A stretch of DNA of 64,000 bases from Burkholderia sp. BCC1644 (GTDB taxonomy: Bacteria; Pseudomonadota; Gammaproteobacteria; Burkholderiales; Burkholderiaceae), in assembly GCF_902833225.1 (NCBI RefSeq), contig NZ_CADFEI010000007.1, positions 352,915 to 416,914 on the forward strand. The letters are read 5' to 3'. The notes beneath the pieces were generated by a model that was not told the origin of the DNA, did not search any database, and saw only the letters and a list, made by a program, of their open reading frames with translations. Positions 7,963 to 14,886 of the stretch are shown piece by piece. The translations under genes and the position numbers were made by a program. Position 1 is the first letter of the stretch; every line of letters begins with the position of its first letter.

Positions 7963-8213
7963 GCCGGAACCTGCGCGGCTTTAGGATGCGGTTGGTTCGG
8001 CGCGTCGCCAGCGCTGGCCTGTTCGGCTTTCGCGGCGAAGTGCTCGGCGTGAAAGGCGTTGATCCGATTCCAGTTCGACGCCTTGGTGTCGGCGATCTTG
8101 CCGGTCTGAATCCGGCTGATCGTCGCTTGCGGGATATTCGTGCCGGCGCCGATTTCGCTCTGGCTGACACCGTCGACAGTGAGCTCGTCGATGAGCTCTT
8201 TTGCGGTTTTCAT
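7959..8213 (-). CDS. Cro-like HTH repressor, first gene of the leftward operon
   Basis: 84 residues from the ATG at 8213. A helix-turn-helix is visible as SQSEIGAGTNIPQATISRIQ followed by GKIADTKASNWNRI, the standard XRE/Cro pattern. It is the first gene after the promoter at 8242-8269 and faces the CI-like repressor, so the two form the usual lysis-lysogeny switch. The C-terminal tail is Ala/Pro-rich. A longer frame to 8297 runs through the operators and is not likely translated. Confidence 0.85.
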   Translation of the reverse strand: MKTAKELIDELTVDGVSQSEIGAGTNIPQATISRIQTGKIADTKASNWNRINAFHAEHFAAKAEQASAGDAPNQPHPKAAQVPA

Positions 8214-8241
8214 GAGGACGCTCCAGTAGGCTTTGGAGCGT

Positions 8242-8269
8242 ATTTTATACGTTTTCGTATTGTTGTAAA
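8242..8269 (-). promoter_or_regulatory. Leftward early promoter overlapping an operator
   Basis: On the minus strand TTTACA (8264-8269) and TAAAAT (8242-8247) are separated by 16 bases. The perfect operator at 8247-8260 fills the spacer, so repressor binding would block transcription of the cro-like and replication genes. Confidence 0.65.
8247..8260. promoter_or_regulatory. Phage operator, left cluster, perfect site
   Basis: The site ATACGTTTTCGTAT is a perfect inverted repeat with 5-base arms and a 4-base centre. The same palindrome recurs at 9537 and 9562, on the other side of the repressor gene. Confidence 0.85.
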
Positions 8270-8281
8270 TCACTTTCGTAT
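8268..8281. promoter_or_regulatory. Phage operator, left cluster, half-conserved site
   Basis: AATCACTTTCGTAT keeps the right arm and TTTCGTAT half of the operator but not the left arm. It begins 21 bases after the start of the perfect site at 8247. Confidence 0.55.
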
Positions 8282-8287
8282 AAATGC

Positions 8288-8316
8288 TTGCTGACACCTA
8301 TACAAATCCGTATGTT
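8288..8316 (+). promoter_or_regulatory. Candidate repressor-maintenance promoter (leaderless)
   Basis: TTGCTG (8288-8293) and TATGTT (8311-8316) are 17 bases apart. The expected start of the transcript falls at about the repressor ATG (8323), so the mRNA would have no leader, as is known for lambda cI from PRM. A further operator at 8300-8313 lies inside the promoter. Confidence 0.5.
8300..8313. promoter_or_regulatory. Phage operator, left cluster, third site
   Basis: ATACAAATCCGTAT retains ATAC and CGTAT arms of the operator palindrome. It overlaps the -10 region of the candidate repressor promoter, so it could give autoregulation. Confidence 0.65.
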
Positions 8317-8322
8317 CTGCGC

Positions 8323-9048
8323 ATGTCGAATAGCACCAACTTCCTCGCGCAGAACCTCCAGTGGCTGCTGGAGCGGCACGGACTCAATCCGAACTCGCTC
8401 GCCGAACGGCTTGGCAACAAGCCTCCGCAGGCGACGATCTTCCGCATCCTGAATGGCGAGAGCCTTACGCCGAGGGATTCGACAGTGCAGCCGCTCGCCG
8501 AGCACTTTGGCGTCCTGGTCCATGAACTGCGTTACGTCGACCTGCAGGCCGCGCACGAGAATCGCAGCAGCTCGCGTTCAGGTGATAGTGACCTCCCGAA
8601 CCCGACGGAGGATGAGTTCTCGATGGTTCCCCAGCTGGACATTGCCGCAGCCTGCGGTGATGGGAAGTACGTCGATCACGTCGTCGTGAAAGGCGGCCTG
8701 GCATTCAAGCGTTCGAGCCTGCGCGACTTCGGCGTGCCCGAAAACGCCGCGCGGATCATCTATGCCTCCGGCGGCAGCATGTCGCCTACCATTCAGGACG
8801 GATGCGTCGTGCTGCTGAACACTGCCGACCAGGCGCCCAAGGAAGGCAAGATCTTCGCGATCTGCACGCCCGACGGCGGCCTGGTGCTGAAGCGGCTGAT
8901 CTGGGACTACCATCCGACGATGGGTTCCCAGACCTGGATCATGCGCAGCGACAACCCCGACAAAAACGTGCATCCCGACAAGGTGCTCCCGCCCGACGAT
9001 CGCACGATGATCATCGGCCGCGCCGTCTGGAACGACAACCGCCTGTAA
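8323..9048 (+). CDS. CI-like repressor with S24 (LexA-type) autoprotease domain
   Basis: 241 residues from the ATG at 8323. Residues about 5-70 form an HTH domain (LQWLLERHGLNPNSLAERL, then PQATIFRILNGE). The C-terminal half is an S24 peptidase with catalytic Ser152 in GGSMSPTIQDG and Lys190 in GGLVLKRL. The likely cleavage site is Cys111-Gly112 in AAACGDG. RecA-stimulated self-cleavage would therefore induce the prophage after DNA damage. It should bind the ATACGNNNNCGTAT operators on both sides. A longer reading from 8284 crosses an operator and is less likely. Confidence 0.93.
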   Translation: MSNSTNFLAQNLQWLLERHGLNPNSLAERLGNKPPQATIFRILNGESLTPRDSTVQPLAEHFGVLVHELRYVDLQAAHENRSSSRSGDSDLPNPTEDEFSMVPQLDIAAACGDGKYVDHVVVKGGLAFKRSSLRDFGVPENAARIIYASGGSMSPTIQDGCVVLLNTADQAPKEGKIFAICTPDGGLVLKRLIWDYHPTMGSQTWIMRSDNPDKNVHPDKVLPPDDRTMIIGRAVWNDNRL

Positions 9049-9067
9049 CGCCTTCACGGAGTCCGCG

Positions 9068-9433
9068 ATGAGAACGCGCTTTTTCGCCTTGGTGGCCCTT
9101 GCCGTGCCGGCCGTTGCACTGGCGCAGTCGCAAACCTGGGGCATCAAGAGCAACCAGCATCTCGGCGGCGTTCAGTTCGCGCAGCCGGGCGCCGGCACGG
9201 CTCCCAAACCGGCGACCGAATGCCAGATGAAGTCGGCCTATGCCGAGTTCGTCGTGTCGAACCGTCAGCGCGGCCTGCCTGAATCTGCCATCCCCGACCT
9301 CTACGGCAAGAAGCTCGACGCCACATGGAAGCGCCGAGCACGCGCGCAGATTTACAGCGATGCCAATCTCGCGCTGAGCGATCCGATGCGCGTCGGCGAA
9401 CAGGTCTATCGCGAGTGCCAAGCCATCCGGTAG
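9068..9433 (+). CDS. Exported small protein downstream of the repressor, possible lysogeny-expressed gene
   Basis: 121 residues with a clear Sec signal peptide (MRTRFFALVALAVPAVALAQ, cleavage after ALA). The mature part contains ECQMKSAYAEFVVSNRQRG and a C-terminal YRECQAIR, so two cysteines could form one disulfide. The gene follows the repressor after 19 bases on the same strand and ends before a strong terminator (9464-9488). It may thus be transcribed with the repressor in the lysogen. No family is recognised. Confidence 0.75.
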   Translation: MRTRFFALVALAVPAVALAQSQTWGIKSNQHLGGVQFAQPGAGTAPKPATECQMKSAYAEFVVSNRQRGLPESAIPDLYGKKLDATWKRRARAQIYSDANLALSDPMRVGEQVYRECQAIR

Positions 9434-9463
9434 ACGCGCACATCGTCTTTCAACCCTTCTGAG

Positions 9464-9488
9464 AGCCCCGCCCCGCGCGGGGCTTTTT
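9464..9488 (+). terminator. Rho-independent terminator after the repressor transcript
   Basis: A 7-bp stem (AGCCCCG / CGGGGCT) with a short GC-rich loop is followed by TTTTT. It separates the lysogenic transcript from the rightward early promoter at 9550. Confidence 0.85.
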
Positions 9489-9536
9489 CATTTCCGGCGC
9501 CTCTCCATTCGTTCTCTCCCAGCCACGTGAAAATTT

Positions 9537-9550
9537 ATACGCTTTCGTAT
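9537..9550. promoter_or_regulatory. Phage operator, right cluster, first site
   Basis: ATACGCTTTCGTAT, a perfect 5-base-arm palindrome, abuts the -35 element of the rightward promoter. It is the same operator as at 8247. Confidence 0.85.
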
Positions 9551-9578
9551 TGACGTTCTCTATACGATTTCGTATTAT
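9550..9578 (+). promoter_or_regulatory. Rightward early promoter
   Basis: TTGACG (9550-9555) and TATTAT (9573-9578) lie 17 bases apart. Operators at 9537-9550 and 9562-9575 overlap both elements, so the repressor should shut this promoter off in the lysogen. Confidence 0.75.
9562..9575. promoter_or_regulatory. Phage operator, right cluster, second site
   Basis: ATACGATTTCGTAT is a perfect palindrome that starts 25 bases after the start of the first right operator. A half-site ATACGAAA follows at 9592-9599 and might be a weak third site. Confidence 0.85.
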
Positions 9579-9613
9579 TCGGTCCAAGGCAATACGAAAC
9601 CGCGAGGCCCGAA

Positions 9614-9925
9614 ATGCTCCACCACCACCCGATCACTCCCCGCGCACTGCCGTCGCTGGTCGACAGCTATGCGGACCGCGCGCAGGCGGAGACAGACGCA
9701 CGCGCCGAAGCTGAAGAAGCGGCGTTCGAGCGCGCCTCGGCCGAGGTCGAGATCGACGACGTGATCAACGCGATGGCGGAGCTGCCTGCGGGCTTCCGCG
9801 CGAAGGTGATGAACGCCTTCCTCGACAAGAGCGACCACGCCCACTTCGTCTACCTGCTCGAGATCCTGTTCGAAGACGCGTTCAACGCGGCGGCCGAGGG
9901 CATCGCGAAACGCAAGGGGTATTGA
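9614..9925 (+). CDS. Phage hypothetical protein, 103 residues, first rightward gene
   Basis: Begins MLHHHPITPRALPSLVDSYA, then an acidic helix (AQAETDARAEAEEAAFERAS) and a compact C-terminus ending in KRKGY. GAGG precedes the ATG. It is the first gene behind the repressed rightward promoter, a usual place for early regulatory or host-takeover proteins. Family unknown. Confidence 0.7.
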   Translation: MLHHHPITPRALPSLVDSYADRAQAETDARAEAEEAAFERASAEVEIDDVINAMAELPAGFRAKVMNAFLDKSDHAHFVYLLEILFEDAFNAAAEGIAKRKGY

Positions 9926-9928
9926 GCC

Positions 9929-10042
9929 ATGAGCCCGACCGCCCGCGCCCTCTGCCAGCACCTCCTTTACCCGTTCTACGACGCGATGTCGCGCGCACAT
10001 GCGCGCTTCCTCGCGGCGCAGCTGATCGCTCGGGGGTGCTGA
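9929..10042 (+). CDS. 37-residue phage peptide
   Basis: ATG three bases after the upstream stop. The peptide contains LLYPFYDAMSRAHARFLAAQ and two cysteines, with an amphipathic character. Its stop is one base from the GTG of the next short gene. Small size keeps confidence moderate. Confidence 0.5.
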   Translation: MSPTARALCQHLLYPFYDAMSRAHARFLAAQLIARGC

Positions 10043-10043
10043 C

Positions 10044-10154
10044 GTGACCACCACCCGCCTCCTGATCGGCGCCGCTGCGCTGCTGATCCTCGCCGCTGTC
10101 GTGATCGTGCGCGCGATCGGCCGCATCGGCAATGACGACCACCACCGCGGCTGA
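10044..10154 (+). CDS. 36-residue single-pass membrane peptide, GTG start
   Basis: A GGGGGTG stretch just before the start can act as ribosome binding site. The segment LLIGAAALLILAAVVIV is a strong membrane helix, followed by a charged tail rich in Arg, Asp and His. No function can be assigned. Confidence 0.5.
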   Translation: MTTTRLLIGAAALLILAAVVIVRAIGRIGNDDHHRG

Positions 10155-10179
10155 GCCGCGCACATCACCGGGGATCCAC

Positions 10180-10554
10180 ATGAACGAGATCAAGTACGCC
10201 GACAAGCAGCTCAACGCTGCGCGCGACGCGGTCGCGGCCGCGATCGGCAGTTGCGCATACGACTGCGTGCGCGTCTGGGAGGCATGGAGTGTCGGCACGA
10301 TGGGTCAGGACGATTTCCTGTCCATCGTTGACGACGCTGACCGAATCGACGAAATCGCGGTCGCTGCGCTGGATGCGTCGGGCGTCGCCGAAATGGCCCT
10401 CGCCCTCGAAATGCTCGCCGCCGAAGCCGACACGGGCACGGTCATGATCCCGTCCGGCCTGCGCCTGACCATCGACGCCGCCCTCATCAAGGCCGGCCGC
10501 AAGGCTGCGCCGGAGCCGGTGCGGCACGTGACGATCGCGGGAGGTGCGCTGTGA
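10180..10554 (+). CDS. Phage hypothetical protein, 124 residues
   Basis: Starts MNEIKYADKQLNAARDAVAA. It is acidic and helical (DDFLSIVDDADRIDEIAVAA), with no recognised domain. The stop overlaps the GTG start of the next gene. Confidence 0.68.
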   Translation: MNEIKYADKQLNAARDAVAAAIGSCAYDCVRVWEAWSVGTMGQDDFLSIVDDADRIDEIAVAALDASGVAEMALALEMLAAEADTGTVMIPSGLRLTIDAALIKAGRKAAPEPVRHVTIAGGAL

Positions 10555-11420
10555 GCCTCGACCGCAAGATCCTGCCCGTCGAACAGTGCGGGTTCGTCGG
10601 CAAGTGCATGGCGAGCCCGCAGAGCTACGCGAGTTCGCTGTCGACCTACCGCACGCCGTCGGCGAAGACGGTCGCCGACCACGCGCTCGCTCAACTCGAA
10701 GCTGCCCGCGCGAAGGATGTCGCGCTGCACGAGGCGAACCTTGAAGCCATCGAGCGCAACAAGGGGACCGCCGATCGCGTTCGTGCGTTCATGGAAGAAA
10801 TCGGCATGCCGAAGTCATGGAGCGAGCGCGATACGAAGTCGCGGGCCCGCTTCCCGAAGAACATCACGCGCGACGCCGGGTGGATCGCGGACATCATGCG
10901 CTTCATCAAGACGGACGACGGGTTCGCCTTCGCGACAAGCCAGTACAACAGTTTGAAGTCCCGCTACGACGAATACGCCGCGATCGCCGCACGCGAAACC
11001 GAGCAGGCCGAGCAGCAGCGCCAGCGCGCAGAACAGGCCGAGCGCGACGCACGCAAGGCGAACGTCGAGCTCGCGCGCGTCGTGCTGCGCTACGAGCTGT
11101 CCGACGAATCGACGTGGAACGACGTGCTCGATGCGCTGCGCGGCAAGGATCAGCGCGTCGACCTGGCGCTCGCGATGCTGGCGACGCGTAACGACTGGTC
11201 CGAAGGTCCGTACCGAGTGCGCGATGCGCTGTATCGCTTCACGATCGTCACCGACGAAGACAAGGAAATCGCGAGCGACGTCGCTACGTGCCTCCACGAC
11301 TTCGAAGATGGTCGCGTATTTCGCGATACCACGTGGGGCTACGACCGGATCTTGGCCAGCGTCGCCGACCAGCAGCTCGCGACCGATGCGCTGACCGCCT
11401 ATCAGCGGCTGGAGGCATGA
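10551..11420 (+). CDS. Coiled-coil phage protein, 289 residues
   Basis: GTG start overlapping the previous stop, with GGAGGTG just upstream. Residues about 35-70 are helical, followed by an ordered segment (MEEIGMPKSWSERDTKSRAR). Residues about 145-185 form a charged coiled coil (ARETEQAEQQRQRAEQAERD), and the C-terminus is mixed. I do not recognise the family. Its position in an early operon before recombination genes suggests a DNA-metabolism accessory role, which is not proven. Confidence 0.7.
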   Translation: MSLDRKILPVEQCGFVGKCMASPQSYASSLSTYRTPSAKTVADHALAQLEAARAKDVALHEANLEAIERNKGTADRVRAFMEEIGMPKSWSERDTKSRARFPKNITRDAGWIADIMRFIKTDDGFAFATSQYNSLKSRYDEYAAIAARETEQAEQQRQRAEQAERDARKANVELARVVLRYELSDESTWNDVLDALRGKDQRVDLALAMLATRNDWSEGPYRVRDALYRFTIVTDEDKEIASDVATCLHDFEDGRVFRDTTWGYDRILASVADQQLATDALTAYQRLEA

Positions 11421-11626
11421 TGCGCGCCACTCTCAACAGACTAACGCCTGTATTTCGTGGTTACAGCCGATCGGTTGTATCGCGCGCGGCGAACGATAAC
11501 GCGCTGCTCGCCTCCTGCGCGCGGGTGCACCGCTCCATCACGATCGGCGCGGCCTTCGGCCTGTTCGTGTGCGTCGGCGTCCTCTGGTACCTGCTCGTCG
11601 CGATCCGCGCCGGAGTTGCCCTGTGA
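11420..11626 (+). CDS. Small phage membrane protein, 68 residues
   Basis: ATG at 11420 has GGAGG four bases upstream; the ATG three bases earlier sits too close to it. The basic N-terminus ends in a possible membrane helix (AAFGLFVCVGVLWYLLVAI). Function unknown. Confidence 0.6.
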   Translation: MRATLNRLTPVFRGYSRSVVSRAANDNALLASCARVHRSITIGAAFGLFVCVGVLWYLLVAIRAGVAL

Positions 11627-11790
11627 CTCCCTTCGACCTTCTCGGCGCACTGCTAGATGGCCTGCACAAGCGCAGCCCGATCTTCGCTTATGTCGTTGCT
11701 GTGGCGATCGCTGCCGCGTGCGCTTTCACCGCCGCTTATCTCAACCAGGACGGCACGGCCGTCGCCCATACCTACGTGAGGAAAGCATGA
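11623..11790 (+). CDS. Small phage membrane protein, 55 residues, GTG start
   Basis: Overlaps the previous stop (GTGA) and the next start (ATGA). It contains a hydrophobic stretch AYVVAVAIAAACAFTAAY that should span the membrane. With the preceding gene it forms a pair of small membrane proteins in front of the long coiled-coil gene. Confidence 0.58.
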   Translation: MTPFDLLGALLDGLHKRSPIFAYVVAVAIAAACAFTAAYLNQDGTAVAHTYVRKA

Positions 11791-12962
11791 CCACCACCAC
11801 CGAACTGACCGTCGTCGAGCGCGCGGCCGTCGCCCTGACGTCTACCGAGCGCGAGACGGCGCTGCGCGATCTCGTCGCGAAGTCGACCGACATGGTCGAG
11901 ATCAAGAACGCGGCCGCGCGCGACCAGGTGCACGGCGCCGCGATGGTGCTGCGCACCGCGCGCACCGACATCCAGAAGGCGGCGAAGACGGCGCGCGACG
12001 ACGCGAACGCGTTCTCGAAGGCGGTCATCGCCGAAGAGAATCGCCTGATCGCGATCACCGAGCCGGAAGAGAAGCGCCTGATCGGCATGCGCGACGAATG
12101 GGACGAGGCCCGCGAGGCCGAGAAGCGCGCGAAGCTCGAAGCCGAGCGGCGGCGCGTCACGGCGATCCGCGAGCACATCGACGATATCCGCTCGATCGCG
12201 ACCAAGGCCGTCGGGTTGGTGTCCTGGCTAATCGCGGTGGAAATCGAGGATCTGGAAGCGCTGGAAATCACGCTCGAACGTTTCGCCGAACTGACCGGCG
12301 AGGCCGAGGCCGTGCGCGGCACGACGCTCGACAAGCTGCGCGAGCTGCACGCGGCAGCCGTCGCACAAGAGGCTGAAGCCACGCGACTCGCCGCCGAACG
12401 CGAAGAACTGGAACGACAACGCGCCGAACTCGAAGCGCAGCGCCGCCGCGATGAAGAAGTCCGCGCCGAGCAGGAGCGCAGAGACGCCGAAGCGCGGGCC
12501 GCGCGCGAGCGCGATGAAGCCGCCGCCCGCGCCGAGCAGGAACGTGTCGACCGCGAGCGCCGCGAGTTCGAAGAAGCGGTACGCCGCGAACAGCAAGCAC
12601 GCGAAGACGCCGAGCGCCTCGCCGCGATGCAGGCCGAGGAAAAGCGGCTCGCCGACCAGCGCGCCGAGCAGGAACGCCGTCAGGCTGAACTCGACCGTGC
12701 CGAGCGTGAGCAGCGTGAACGCGAGGAAGCGGCCGCTGCGGCTGAACGCGCTGAAGAAGAGCGCCGAGCGCGCGAGGTCCGGGAACGCGAAGAAGTCGCC
12801 GCCCGCGAGCAGGAAAAGCGCGAGCGCGAGGACTTCCTCATCAAGGGGCCGGGCCTCGACGCGATCGTCGAAGTGCTTGCCGCGCATTACCACGCAGATT
12901 CGACGGTCGTTATGAGCTGGCTGTTCATGTACGACATCCCCGCGACCACCGCAGCAGCCTGA
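11787..12962 (+). CDS. Long charged-helix (coiled-coil) phage protein, 391 residues
   Basis: ATG overlaps the upstream stop. Residues about 1-180 are helical with DDANAFSKAVIAEENRLIAI and a hydrophobic stretch AVGLVSWLIAVEIEDLEALE. Residues about 190-350 are an almost pure Glu/Arg/Ala helix with repeated EQERR and EREE units, typical of a stable single helix or long coiled coil. A short folded C-terminus (LDAIVEVLAAHYHADSTVVM) follows. It sits directly before the RecT-like gene, as do DUF1351-like helical proteins in other phages. Its exact role is unknown. Confidence 0.78.
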   Translation: MTTTTELTVVERAAVALTSTERETALRDLVAKSTDMVEIKNAAARDQVHGAAMVLRTARTDIQKAAKTARDDANAFSKAVIAEENRLIAITEPEEKRLIGMRDEWDEAREAEKRAKLEAERRRVTAIREHIDDIRSIATKAVGLVSWLIAVEIEDLEALEITLERFAELTGEAEAVRGTTLDKLRELHAAAVAQEAEATRLAAEREELERQRAELEAQRRRDEEVRAEQERRDAEARAARERDEAAARAEQERVDRERREFEEAVRREQQAREDAERLAAMQAEEKRLADQRAEQERRQAELDRAEREQREREEAAAAAERAEEERRAREVREREEVAAREQEKREREDFLIKGPGLDAIVEVLAAHYHADSTVVMSWLFMYDIPATTAAA

Positions 12963-13009
12963 CCCACCCACAACGCCTGGCCGAGTCTCAGGCACATGGA
13001 GAAAACAGT

Positions 13010-13861
13010 ATGTCCGACGTCATCACCACCAACCAAGACACCGCGCCCGGCGCGTTCGACCTGTCGCCGCGCTCGCTCGAACAGGCGATGCAGCTCGCGA
13101 ACATCCTCGCCGATTCCAGCATCGTCCCGAAGGACTTCATCGGCAAGCCCGGGAACGTGCTCGTTGCGATCCAGTGGGGCATGGAACTGGGCCTGAAGCC
13201 GATGCAGGCCATGCAGAACATCGCCGTGATCAACGGCCGGCCGTCGCTCTGGGGCGACGCGCTGCTCGCGCTCGTGCTCGCCTCGCCCGTCTGCGAGTAC
13301 GTGCAGGAATGGGAGGAGAACGGCACCGCCTTTATCAAGGTCAAGCGCCGCGGCAAGCCCGAGGACGTCCAGAGCTTCAGCGAAGAGGACGCGAAAAAAG
13401 CCGGCCTGATCGGGAAGCAAGGCCCGTGGGCGCAATACCCGCAGCGCATGAAGAAGATGCGCGCGCGCGCCTTCGCGCTGCGCGACAACTTCGCTGACGT
13501 GCTGAAGGGCATCGCGGTCGCCGAAGAGGTCATGGACATCGAGCCGGTCGAGCGCGACATCACGCCGCGCGCGACGCCGGCGCAGATCGCGAGCAGTGCG
13601 GCCACCAGCGCGCGGCCCGCTCGCACCGAGGCGCATACCAAGATCATCGCGCGCCTCGAAGACGTCGCGCGCAATCTCGGCTTCGAGCCGTTCAAGGAAG
13701 AGTGGACAAAGCTGTCGAAGGAAGACCGGTCAGCGATCGGCCTCAACGAGCGCGACCGCATCGCCGGGATCGCCGGCGGTCCGGGAACGCAGCAGCAGAC
13801 CGACGGCGCGCCGCAGGACGACGGCGCCGGTCAGCGCGAACCGGGCGGCGACGATGAATAA
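13010..13861 (+). CDS. RecT-like single-strand annealing protein
   Basis: 283 residues. The core AIQWGMELGLKPMQAMQNIA and VINGRPSLWGDALLALV (about residues 48-92) is the signature of phage RecT-like recombinases, which anneal complementary strands at exonuclease-resected ends. The C-terminal third is Ala/Pro/Gly-rich and acidic. It overlaps the YqaJ-type exonuclease gene by 8 bases, the usual partner for two-component recombination. GGAGAAAACAGT precedes the ATG. Together they would circularise or repair phage genomes. Confidence 0.82.
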   Translation: MSDVITTNQDTAPGAFDLSPRSLEQAMQLANILADSSIVPKDFIGKPGNVLVAIQWGMELGLKPMQAMQNIAVINGRPSLWGDALLALVLASPVCEYVQEWEENGTAFIKVKRRGKPEDVQSFSEEDAKKAGLIGKQGPWAQYPQRMKKMRARAFALRDNFADVLKGIAVAEEVMDIEPVERDITPRATPAQIASSAATSARPARTEAHTKIIARLEDVARNLGFEPFKEEWTKLSKEDRSAIGLNERDRIAGIAGGPGTQQQTDGAPQDDGAGQREPGGDDE

Positions 13862-14534
13862 CGCCATCGATCAGCGCACCGACGCCTGGTACGCGGCGCG
13901 CGCCGGCCGCATCACGGCGAGTCGCTTCGCGGACGCGATCGCGTTCACGGGCGGCGAGCCGGGCGACGTGTACAAGACCGGCCCGAAGAAGGGTCAGCCG
14001 AAGCCGCGCCAGTCTACCGGAGCGCGCGACAAGTACATGCGCGAGATCGTGTTCGAGCGGCTCGCCGCGACGTCGACGCACGAGGTCGGCGGCCGCGCGA
14101 CGAAATGGGGCGAGGAGGTCGAGCCATTCGGCCGTGAACAGGCCGAGCTGACGACCGGCTACATCATCGCGCCCGGCGGCTTCTTCACGCACCCGCGGTA
14201 CGAATTCCTCGGCGCGTCGCCCGATGGCCTGATCGGCGACGACGGCGGCTACGAATCGAAATGCCCGATGGACGAGGCCGTGCACATCAACACGCTGCTG
14301 AACGGGATGCCGGCTGACCACGTCGACCAGGTGCAGGGCGGGATGCTCGTCACCGGCCGCCGCTGGTGGCTGTTCGCGTCGTACGACCCGCGTGTGCCCG
14401 AGCCGTACAGCCTCTACACCCAGGTCGTGCCACGCAACGACGCGTACATCGACGGCATGCTGCTGCCTGGCTTACTGCAGTTCGAGGCCGAGGTGAACGC
14501 TATGATCAAGCGGCTGCAAGCGAGGGCCGCGTAA
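13854..14534 (+). CDS. YqaJ-like/lambda-exonuclease-family nuclease
   Basis: 226 residues. The PD-(D/E)xK core is seen as GASPDGLIG with Asp124 and ESK with Glu134 and Lys136. The N-terminal QRTDAWYAARAGRITASRF is the family's DNA-entry motif. A conserved Gln-rich segment (ADHVDQVQGGMLVTG) follows. The enzyme would digest 5' ends at double-strand breaks and pass the single strand to the RecT-like protein encoded just upstream. Length is normal for the family. Confidence 0.92.
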   Translation: MNNAIDQRTDAWYAARAGRITASRFADAIAFTGGEPGDVYKTGPKKGQPKPRQSTGARDKYMREIVFERLAATSTHEVGGRATKWGEEVEPFGREQAELTTGYIIAPGGFFTHPRYEFLGASPDGLIGDDGGYESKCPMDEAVHINTLLNGMPADHVDQVQGGMLVTGRRWWLFASYDPRVPEPYSLYTQVVPRNDAYIDGMLLPGLLQFEAEVNAMIKRLQARAA

Positions 14535-14863
14535 TGGGCGAAATCGCTGAAATGATGCTCGACGGCACGCTGTGCGAAGGCTGCGGCGTCTATCTCGAAG
14601 GAGACGGCGAAGGATTCCCGCGTCGCTGCGACGACTGCGGGCCGGCGGACGATTACGTCGCCGCCGGTACGCCGCTGTCGAAGAAAGTCCGCTGCTGCCA
14701 CTGCCCGCGCCTCGTCACGCGCGCCGGGTTGAAGGATCACATGGACTCGAAGCACCCCGGCGTCCAACACGACGCGAAGACACGCTGCACGATCTGCAAC
14801 AAATCCGTGAAGACGGTCGGCCTGCCGCAACACATACGCACCGTTCACGGCCAGCAGCCGTAA
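14534..14863 (+). CDS. Phage zinc-finger protein: zinc ribbon plus two C2H2 fingers
   Basis: 109 residues. An N-terminal CEGCG...CDDCG pair forms a zinc-ribbon-like element (about residues 15-37). Two tandem fingers follow: VRCCHCPRLVTRAGLKDHMD with SKHPG, and TRCTICNKSVKTVGLPQHIR with TVHG, each C-x2-C-x12-H-x4-H. C2H2 fingers in tandem are unusual in bacteria. The ATG overlaps the exonuclease stop (TAATG). It may bind DNA or RNA, but its target is unknown. Confidence 0.82.
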   Translation: MGEIAEMMLDGTLCEGCGVYLEGDGEGFPRRCDDCGPADDYVAAGTPLSKKVRCCHCPRLVTRAGLKDHMDSKHPGVQHDAKTRCTICNKSVKTVGLPQHIRTVHGQQP

Positions 14864-14886
14864 TTCCCTCACCACCCGGAGCAATC

